From the NCBI GenBank assembly GCA_913054485.1, contig CAJXHQ010000087.1, forward strand, positions 1-8,933: DNA of 8,933 nt, read 5' to 3'. The notes below the pieces were generated by a model. The model was not told the DNA's origin, made no database searches, and saw nothing but the letters and a program-made list of their open reading frames with translations. Made by a program: the position numbers and the translations under genes. This document shows, piece by piece, positions 1 to 5,951 of the stretch; within the stretch, counting starts at the first letter, position 1; every line of letters begins with the position of its first letter. The stretch comes from an uncultured Paracoccaceae bacterium (lineage in GTDB: Bacteria > Pseudomonadota > Alphaproteobacteria > Rhodobacterales > Rhodobacteraceae).

Positions 1-925
1 CGGTCGGTGCCGTATACCAGACATTCACCGCCTGCTTCTCCAGAATGCCGTACCAGCGGGCGGCATCAAACTCCGCCTCATCTACGATCAGCGTGGCGCG
101 GTTGGTCAGCGGTGCAAGGATACCGTAGGACATGCCGGTGACCCATCCCGGGTCCGCCGTGCACCAGAAGATGTCACCCGGCTTCAGATCCAGGGCCAGC
201 CGCCCGGTAATGTGATGCGCGACAACCGCTTCGTGGACATGAACAACCCCCTTGGGCTTGCCGGTGGTGCCTGACGTGAAGTGCAGCAGCGCCATGTCTT
301 CCGGAGCTGTCGGCTCGATCTCCAAGCTGTCCGGTGCCCGGTTCATAAGCGTATCGAAACTGGTATCCTCATCACCGCCTCCCCCGGCAAAGAAAACAGT
401 GCGCAGGTCAGGCAGGCAGGCGCGTATCCCAGCGACCTTGCGGCGGTAAAGCCGTTCGGAAGTCAGCAGACCATTGGCAGCGCCAATTTCCATCCTGGAC
501 TTGACCGGCTCCGGCCCGAAGGCAGAAAACAGGGGGCAGAAGACACAGCCGGCTTTAAGCGTGCCAAGGGCAGCAATGAACAGCTCCGGCCTGCGCCCCA
601 GCAGCGAATAAACCCGCTCGCCGCGCTTGAAACCCTGTTTTTGCAGTACATTGGCAAAGCGGTTGGTCTGCTGCTGCAGGTCCAGATAGGTGAAGTCGCG
701 GACATCGCCCTGCTTTGAAATCCAGCGCAAAGCAAGCTGGCCGCCATGCCCCCCGGCCACATGGCGGTCAACCGCTTCATGGGCAATGTTCAAGCCTCCC
801 CCCGGCAGCCCGTCAATTTGCCCGCGGGCAGATTGCCAGGAGAAACCTGCGCAGGCCTCCTCGTAGTCGGGCATATTGGCATTGCGCCGCACCCCGGGCG
901 TCTTGGTGATCCGCTCCTGCTCCAT
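1..925 (-). CDS. acsA: AcsA-type acetate--CoA ligase (acetyl-CoA synthetase), N-terminal 308 residues; runs off the left edge
   Basis: The enzyme activates acetate with ATP and CoA to acetyl-CoA through an acetyl-AMP intermediate, in the cytoplasm. Read on the minus strand, the frame gives the AMP-binding phosphate loop [10 protein letters not shown] at residues 217-226. It then gives [11 protein letters not shown] near 254-264 and NVWYTAPT at the window edge, all hallmarks of the ANL adenylate-forming family. Known of the family: the N-terminal NMPDYEEAC...FSW and [14 protein letters not shown] blocks resemble the shorter AcsA (about 570 residues, Bacillus type) more than the 650-residue Acs, so roughly half the gene is visible. 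The ATG at 925 is chosen because GAAGG lies 8 nt upstream. An internal ATG at 874 has a poorer site, and an in-frame TAG lies at 971-973. It is divergent from groEL and shares its promoter region, where an FNR-like box sits about 40 bp before the likely acsA start of transcription. The substrate could be propionate or another short acid. Confidence 0.93.
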   Translation of the reverse strand, partial: MEQERITKTPGVRRNANMPDYEEACAGFSWQSARGQIDGLPGGGLNIAHEAVDRHVAGGHGGQLALRWISKQGDVRDFTYLDLQQQTNRFANVLQKQGFKRGERVYSLLGRRPELFIAALGTLKAGCVFCPLFSAFGPEPVKSRMEIGAANGLLTSERLYRRKVAGIRACLPDLRTVFFAGGGGDEDTSFDTLMNRAPDSLEIEPTAPEDMALLHFTSGTTGKPKGVVHVHEAVVAHHITGRLALDLKPGDIFWCTADPGWVTGMSYGILAPLTNRATLIVDEAEFDAARWYGILEKQAVNVWYTAPT

Positions 926-988
926 CGCTGCAACCTTCGCAATCTGCCGGTCCTTGCAGTCAGCATACCGCTACTGTCAGCCCTCCGG

Positions 989-1002
989 CTGACGGGGATC
1001 AA
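989..1002. promoter_or_regulatory. FNR/FnrL-like box, CTGAC-GGGG-ATCAA
   Basis: Seen: a 14-bp near-palindrome that differs from the canonical FNR site TTGAT-N4-ATCAA at two positions of the left half, while the right half is exact. Its centre (995.5) is about 40 bp from a start of transcription predicted from TATGCT at 967-962 on the minus strand. That is the spacing of a class II activated promoter, pointing to acsA. It could also serve groEL, whose ATG is about 98 bp away. Binding is inferred; another member of the Crp/Fnr family (for example Dnr/Nnr type) is possible. Confidence 0.5.
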
Positions 1003-1048
1003 TTCCGCCAGGCCGCAACTGACGCATGTCAATCGGAACAAGCGCCAA

Positions 1049-1087
1049 TTGGGTAGCCTTCCAAGTGCCCAACAAGAAAACGGAAGG
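1049..1087 (+). promoter_or_regulatory. Possible RNA switch or thermosensor over the groEL ribosome binding site
   Basis: The Shine-Dalgarno sequence GGAAGG (1082-1087, 6 nt before the ATG at 1094) is exactly complementary to CCTTCC at 1057-1062. This would form a 6-bp stem, plus a G-U pair (1056/1088), with a 19-nt loop. A competing stem, TTGGG (1049-1053) with CCCAA (1068-1072), would hold CCTTCC in its loop and free the ribosome binding site. The two stems cannot coexist, which is what a switch needs. Both are short and could arise by chance. Confidence 0.35.
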
Positions 1088-1093
1088 TGACGG

Positions 1094-2716
1094 ATGTCCC
1101 ACAAGCAGATTCTCTTCCATTCGCAGGCCCGGGAAAAAGTGCTGCGCGGCACCAGTGCGCTGGCGGACGCTGTGCGGATCACACTTGGGCCGAAGTCGAA
1201 ATCGGTTTTGATGAAAAAGAGTTTCGGCCCGCCTATCGTCTGCAACGACGGGGTGACAATTGCGAAAGAGGTTGAACTGGAAGACCCTGAGGAAAACCTC
1301 GGGGCCCAGATCCTGCGGCAGGCCGCCGAGAAGACCGGCGAAGTGGTCGGCGACGGTACCACGACCGCCACGCTGCTGGCACATGCGATCTTTGCTGACG
1401 GCACCCGAAATATCGTGGCTGGCGCAAGCGGGATCGACATCAAGGCTGGTTTGGATCAGGGCCTTCAGGCCGCTGTCACGGCCCTGACCAAACTGTCGAA
1501 ACCGGTGAAAACCCACACCGAGAAAGCCCAGGTGGCGGCGATCTCCGCGCATAACGACACCGCGATAGGGGACATGATCGCGGAGGCAATGCAGAAGGTC
1601 GGCGACGACGGCATCCTGACAGTCGAGGATTCCCGCACCACCGAAACCACATTGGAAGTGGTCAAGGGGATGCAGCTGGACCGGGGCTATATCTCTCCCT
1701 ACTTCGTGACCGATGCGGAAAAGATGGAGGCGGTTCTGGAGGACGCCTACGTGCTGCTCTGCGACCGGAAAGTGACCAGCCTCAATGATCTCGTACCGCT
1801 GCTGGAGCAAATCGCCAAAGGCGGCCGCCCAATTCTGTTTGTGGCCGAGGACGTCGAGGGCGAAGCCCTGGCCACGCTGGTCGTCAACCGGCTGCGCGGC
1901 GTGTTCAGCTGCATCGCCGTCAAGGCTCCGGGGTTCGGGGACCGGCGCAGGGCCATGCTGGAAGACATCGCCGTTCTGACCGGTGCCCAGCTCATCTCAG
2001 AAGATCTGGGCCTGAAGCTGGACAACGCTGGCCTTGAACAGCTCGGCCATGCGCAGCGGGTTGTATCGACCGGCGACACGACAACGATCATCGGCGGCGG
2101 CGGCAACCGGAAGGACATTCAGGCCCGGATAGCCCAGATCAAAGCGCAGGGTAAAAAAACGGCGAGCGCCTATGATCGGGAGAAGCTGCAGGAACGGCTG
2201 GCCAAACTGTCCGGCGGCGTTGCCGTCATCCGCGCAGGCGCGCCTTCGGAAACCGAGCTGAAAGCCAAGAAGGACGCGCTGGAGGATGCGATCAACGCAA
2301 CCAAGGCAGCCGTAGCGGAAGGGATTGTGCCCGGCGGCGGCCTCGCCCTGCTGCGCTGCACACAAGCAATCACAGCGGAGGAGGCCAAGGCCACGGAAGA
2401 CCAGCGCACAGGGCTGGAAATCCTGCGTAAGGCGCTCAGCATTCCCGCCCGCCAGATCGCCAGGAACTCTGCGGTCGACGACGGTGTGGTTGTTGCGGAG
2501 ATGCTGAAATCCAAGGGCAGCATCGGCTATGATGCAGCCCGAAACGAATACACCGACCTTGTCAAAGCTGGCATCGTCGACCCCACAAAAGTGGTCAGGA
2601 TTGCCCTTGAGAACGCGATTTCGGTGGCCAGCATCCTGCTGCTTACGGAAGCAACAATGACCGAAGTCCCCGAGGAAAAGGAAACCCGAACCACCCCGGC
2701 GGAGCTGGGTTTCTGA
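1094..2716 (+). CDS. groEL: Chaperonin GroEL, second-copy type without GGM tail
   Basis: This is a 60-kDa chaperonin subunit that folds proteins in a double-ring ATP-driven chamber in the cytoplasm. The 540 residues align colinearly with E. coli GroEL. The ATPase residues D52, D87 (in GDGTTTAT) and D398 fall at the same numbers. Apical substrate-binding residues Y199, Y203, F204, L237, L259, V263 and V264 are kept, with L234 changed to V. The [10 protein letters not shown] and YDREKLQER blocks are present. Unlike housekeeping GroEL, the protein ends in TTPAELGF with no Gly-Gly-Met repeats. The early segment [11 protein letters not shown] followed by [10 protein letters not shown] marks, from memory of the family, a separate clade often kept beside stress genes. 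No groES lies next to it, so it presumably uses a co-chaperonin encoded elsewhere. The ATG is set by GGAAGGTGA just upstream. It is the first gene of an operon with the Lon-like protease, 25 bp downstream. A leader hairpin may control translation. Confidence 0.96.
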   Translation: MSHKQILFHSQAREKVLRGTSALADAVRITLGPKSKSVLMKKSFGPPIVCNDGVTIAKEVELEDPEENLGAQILRQAAEKTGEVVGDGTTTATLLAHAIFADGTRNIVAGASGIDIKAGLDQGLQAAVTALTKLSKPVKTHTEKAQVAAISAHNDTAIGDMIAEAMQKVGDDGILTVEDSRTTETTLEVVKGMQLDRGYISPYFVTDAEKMEAVLEDAYVLLCDRKVTSLNDLVPLLEQIAKGGRPILFVAEDVEGEALATLVVNRLRGVFSCIAVKAPGFGDRRRAMLEDIAVLTGAQLISEDLGLKLDNAGLEQLGHAQRVVSTGDTTTIIGGGGNRKDIQARIAQIKAQGKKTASAYDREKLQERLAKLSGGVAVIRAGAPSETELKAKKDALEDAINATKAAVAEGIVPGGGLALLRCTQAITAEEAKATEDQRTGLEILRKALSIPARQIARNSAVDDGVVVAEMLKSKGSIGYDAARNEYTDLVKAGIVDPTKVVRIALENAISVASILLLTEATMTEVPEEKETRTTPAELGF

Positions 2717-2741
2717 CTGTTGCCGCGAGAAAGACTGAACC

Positions 2742-5201
2742 ATGCCCGAACCTGACCCGAAAGCGCTTCCCCTCCCGCCCGGCCTCCCGGCAGGCGCCCT
2801 GCGGCAGGTCTGCGACCCCGGATTGTTCAGCTTTGCTTCCACGGATGAGATCGAGCCGCTGGAAACTCTTTTCGGGCAAAAGCGGGCAATGGATGCAATT
2901 CAGCTTTCTGCGCAGATCAGCTGCCATGATTTCAACATCTATGTCATGGGCCGCGAAGGGTCGGGACGGCACCGGACAGTCGAAAATATCCTGTCCGGGG
3001 AAAGCAGGAAGCACCCGGTGCCCGACGATTGGGTATACGTGAACAACTTCGAATCTCCGCACCGGCCCAAAGCTCTGCGATTGCCGCCGGGCAGCGCTCC
3101 TGGCTTCCGGCGTGCCATGCAGCAGCTGGTGGACGATCTCGCCATAGAGATACCCGCATTGTTTGAAAGCGAGGAGTACCAAACACAGAAGCGATCGCTG
3201 GAGCAGGAGTACGGCGACCGGCACGAGACGGCGATGTCGGATTTCGCTGACCGCGCCAAAACGGAGAATGTAGCCGTGCTGCGCACGCCGATGGGCTATA
3301 TGCTCGCCGCGATCATTGATGGGCAAGTGGTCAAACCGGAGATTTATGATACTCTGGACGAGGAATCCCGGACGGAGATCGGCCAAAAGATCGAACGGCT
3401 TGAACACGATCTTGCAGAGGTTCTGAAAATGGCACCCGTGCTGGAGCGGGAACACCGTGAAAGGCTGGGGCAGCTGCATGCCGACATGGCGGAGCGCGCC
3501 GTGTCGTCTAGGGTCAATGACGCTGCAGACGCTTTGCCAAATGACACAGGGCTGCGGGATTACCTGAAGGCTGTGCGCGCCGACATCATCGCCAATGCAG
3601 AGCTGTTTCTGGACACCGCGCCCGATGATGGCGGCCCCTTTCCCGAAGAGATCATCAAGTACCACAGGGAACCTCAATTCGACCGCTACGCCGTCAACGT
3701 CATGGTGACGCACGCAAACGGGCCGGGCAGCGGAGCCCCGGTGGTCTGCGAGGACGTTCCCAGCTTGGCCCATCTCACCGGGCGGATCGAGCACGTCTCG
3801 CAAATGGGGACGCTGGTGACTAACTTCACGCTGATCAAACCCGGGGCGCTGCATATTGCAAACGGCGGCTACATCGTGCTGGACGCGCGCCACATACTGA
3901 CAGAACCCTTTGCCTGGGACGCGCTGAAGCGCTGCCTGCAAAAGCGCGCAGTCACAATTACATCCATGGCCGAGCGGCCGAGCCTGTCATCCACCATGTC
4001 ACTGGAACCTGATCCCATTCCGCTGGACCTGCGGGTTGTGCTGATCGGGGACCGCAGGCTTTATGCGCTTCTGGCCATGCTGGATCCTGAATTCCGGCTG
4101 CTGTTCAAGGTTCAGGCTGATTTTGACGATCAATTGCCGCGCACAAAGAAGAACCTGCAGCTGTTCGCCCGGCTGATTGCCGGCTATGCGCAGGGCCAAG
4201 GCCTGCGGCCCTTGACCGCCGGCGCAGTGGCGCGGCTGCTGGATGAAGCGTCCCGCCTTGCGGATGATACGAAAAAGCTCTCGCTGCATCTGGGCAGCCT
4301 CGACGATCTGACCCGCGAGGCGGACCATTACGCCGCTCAGGCCCGCCGGTCGCGGATCAATGCGGATGATATCGAAAAGGCCGTCCGGGAAGCCGAGCAC
4401 CGCGCGGCCCGGATCCGGGAGCTGATGCAGGAGGCGGTGACCCGAAAGAGCATTCTGATCGATACCGCCGGCACTGCGGTCGGGCAGATCAATGGCCTGT
4501 CCGTGACAGGCTTCGGTTCAGCCCGGTTCGGCCGCCCGTCACGGATTACCGCACGGGTGCGCATGGGGGCGGGAAAGCTGGTCGATATCGAGCGCGAAGT
4601 CGAACTGGGCGGGCCGCTGCATTCCAAGGGGGTTCTGATCCTGTCAGGGTTTCTGGCCACCACCTATGCGCTGGACGTGCCGATGTCGCTGCACGCCAGC
4701 ATCGTGTTTGAGCAAAGCTATGGCGGGATTGACGGGGACAGCGCATCTTCTGCCGAGCTTTATGCGCTGATGTCAGCCTTGTCGGGCATCCCCATACGCC
4801 AGGGGCTGGCGGTCACCGGATCGGTCAACCAGGCGGGGCAGATCCAGGCGATCGGTGGTGTGAACGAAAAAATCGAAGGCTTCTTTGACCTGTGTAAGGC
4901 AAGAAGGCTGACCGGGCACCAGGGCGTGCTGATCCCTGAAGCCAACTCAGATCATCTGATGCTGCGGCAGGATGTTGTCGAAGCGGTACGCGACGGCAAA
5001 TTCCGGGTAATCCCGGTGGCGACAGTTGAAGCCGGTATCGAAATCCTGACCGGGCAGCGCGCCGGAAAGCGGAACCGCAGCGGGTCTTTCCCCGATGGAA
5101 CGGTGAATGCGCTGATAGAGGCCCGGCTGCGCCAGTATGCGCAGGCCCGCCGGAATTTCGCAGCGCAAGAGCCCAAGAGCGGCAATGGGGCGGCCTCATG
5201 A
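2742..5201 (+). CDS. Lon-family ATP-dependent protease-like protein (AAA_32 / Lon_C type)
   Basis: Predicted cytoplasmic serine protease of 819 residues. Its C-terminal Lon proteolytic domain (about 570-770) carries GDSAS with nucleophile S667 and the partner lysine K710 in GGVNEK, so the Ser-Lys dyad is intact. The N-terminal part begins with FGQKRAMDAI (44-53), typical of AAA_32 proteins. It has a Walker A-like loop GREGSGRHR (70-78) in which the usual lysine is R76 and the following Ser/Thr is H77. The Walker B-like strand YIVLDAR (377-383) has A382 where the glutamate is expected. A charged helical stretch (about 142-260) is probably coiled coil. Similar degeneracy occurs in relatives, as far as I recall, so ATP use is uncertain. 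The start at 2742 has a weak purine-rich site (GAGAAAG, 8 nt before). It sits 25 bp after groEL and overlaps the next gene by 4 bp. The context suggests degradation of proteins that the chaperonin fails to fold. It is not housekeeping LonA, which has a different N-terminal domain. Confidence 0.9.
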   Translation: MPEPDPKALPLPPGLPAGALRQVCDPGLFSFASTDEIEPLETLFGQKRAMDAIQLSAQISCHDFNIYVMGREGSGRHRTVENILSGESRKHPVPDDWVYVNNFESPHRPKALRLPPGSAPGFRRAMQQLVDDLAIEIPALFESEEYQTQKRSLEQEYGDRHETAMSDFADRAKTENVAVLRTPMGYMLAAIIDGQVVKPEIYDTLDEESRTEIGQKIERLEHDLAEVLKMAPVLEREHRERLGQLHADMAERAVSSRVNDAADALPNDTGLRDYLKAVRADIIANAELFLDTAPDDGGPFPEEIIKYHREPQFDRYAVNVMVTHANGPGSGAPVVCEDVPSLAHLTGRIEHVSQMGTLVTNFTLIKPGALHIANGGYIVLDARHILTEPFAWDALKRCLQKRAVTITSMAERPSLSSTMSLEPDPIPLDLRVVLIGDRRLYALLAMLDPEFRLLFKVQADFDDQLPRTKKNLQLFARLIAGYAQGQGLRPLTAGAVARLLDEASRLADDTKKLSLHLGSLDDLTREADHYAAQARRSRINADDIEKAVREAEHRAARIRELMQEAVTRKSILIDTAGTAVGQINGLSVTGFGSARFGRPSRITARVRMGAGKLVDIEREVELGGPLHSKGVLILSGFLATTYALDVPMSLHASIVFEQSYGGIDGDSASSAELYALMSALSGIPIRQGLAVTGSVNQAGQIQAIGGVNEKIEGFFDLCKARRLTGHQGVLIPEANSDHLMLRQDVVEAVRDGKFRVIPVATVEAGIEILTGQRAGKRNRSGSFPDGTVNALIEARLRQYAQARRNFAAQEPKSGNGAAS

Positions 5202-5929
5202 CCCCCCCTGACCAGCGCCGCAAACGTATCCTGGTCAGCGCGGTGAGTTTTGCTGACGCCGACAGCGCGCTGCGCCTTGCAAGCTTGCTGGAATTCGAGG
5301 GCGGCCTTGATCTGGGCGGTCTTCTGGTGACAGAAGACACGCTTGCATTGCGGGCTGCAATGCCCGGCCAGCGGCTTGTTACGCCCGGCGGCGCCATGGT
5401 TTCAGCTCCGACGGAACAGCAGCTGCGCAGCATGATCCGCAGCGAGGCCCGCGCATTCCGCGAAAGGCTGCTCAGCGTCGCTGAGGCGCTGTCTGCGGTC
5501 GGGAAGTTCGAATCCCGCCGAGGTGACCTGACCCGCATTGTTCTTGAGGTGGCCGAGGGCTGGGATGTTCTTCTCCTGGGATACAGCGCGCGTCACCGCT
5601 GCCGCGGAAATGTTATTCTGATCGTGCCGCCATCGGGCCTGAGCAAGCAGTCAGAAGCTTTGGCGGCTGCGCTGGCGCGTTCGTTGGGAACCGGCCTTGC
5701 AACGGTTGCATTGGCAGGCGGGCCTGCCGCCAAAATGCCGGGGGATTGCCAGGTCTTTGCGTCACGCGACGCTCTTCTGGCACATATTGCCCGGCAGAAC
5801 GCCGCGGCAGTTCTGTCAGAGCTTTCAACCGGCCTGTCGGAGTCGTTCCGGCAGCTGCAGGACCTGCTGGAGCACGCGCGGTGCCCGGTCATTCTGACGA
5901 ACCCCACGGGCCGTGAAGCTTTGGAATGA
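5198..5929 (+). CDS. UspA-like (universal stress) protein, divergent
   Basis: A 243-residue soluble protein with no signal peptide or membrane segment. The first half looks like a UspA alpha/beta unit. Strand ILVSAVS (11-17) is followed by a helix with LRLASLLE (25-32), GLLVTED (41-47), a long helix around 73-100, then FESRRGD (104-110) and a helix leading to WDVLLLGY (122-129). The phosphate-binding signature of ATP-binding Usp proteins (G-x2-G-x9-G-S/T) is not present after that strand. The second half (about 150-237) ends in HARCPVILTNP, a pattern like the last Usp strand, so it may be a degenerate second unit. Its ATG overlaps the protease stop as ATGA, which implies translational coupling and a shared role. 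The function is not known. Family and operon position point to stress signalling or an adaptor for the protease or chaperonin. The assignment rests on pattern only. Confidence 0.62.
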   Translation: MTPPDQRRKRILVSAVSFADADSALRLASLLEFEGGLDLGGLLVTEDTLALRAAMPGQRLVTPGGAMVSAPTEQQLRSMIRSEARAFRERLLSVAEALSAVGKFESRRGDLTRIVLEVAEGWDVLLLGYSARHRCRGNVILIVPPSGLSKQSEALAAALARSLGTGLATVALAGGPAAKMPGDCQVFASRDALLAHIARQNAAAVLSELSTGLSESFRQLQDLLEHARCPVILTNPTGREALE

Positions 5930-5951
5930 AGCGGAGCCGGAAACTGACTGA

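Larger units (their letters stand above)
926..1093. promoter_or_regulatory. Divergent promoter region between acsA and groEL
   Basis: This 168-bp gap separates two start codons that point away from each other, so it must hold both promoters. It contains an FNR-like box (989-1002) and a possible minus-strand -10 hexamer, TATGCT, at 967-962. It also holds the leader with the groEL ribosome binding site. No groES or other coding sequence was found in it. Confidence 0.75.

Noticed and set aside
926..1093. A groES gene upstream of groEL
   Set aside because: The gap is too short for a 95-residue co-chaperonin and no GroES motif is seen in any frame.
977..1810. Minus-strand open frame of 277 codons across the promoter region and groEL
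   Set aside because: It is antisense to conserved GroEL sequence and continues through the divergent promoter without a recognisable domain.
2643..3941. 432-codon open frame on the minus strand
   Set aside because: It is antisense to the GroEL 3' end and the Lon-like protease, whose protein motifs are clear; its translation is rich in Arg, His and Pro with no family pattern, as expected of a high-GC shadow frame.
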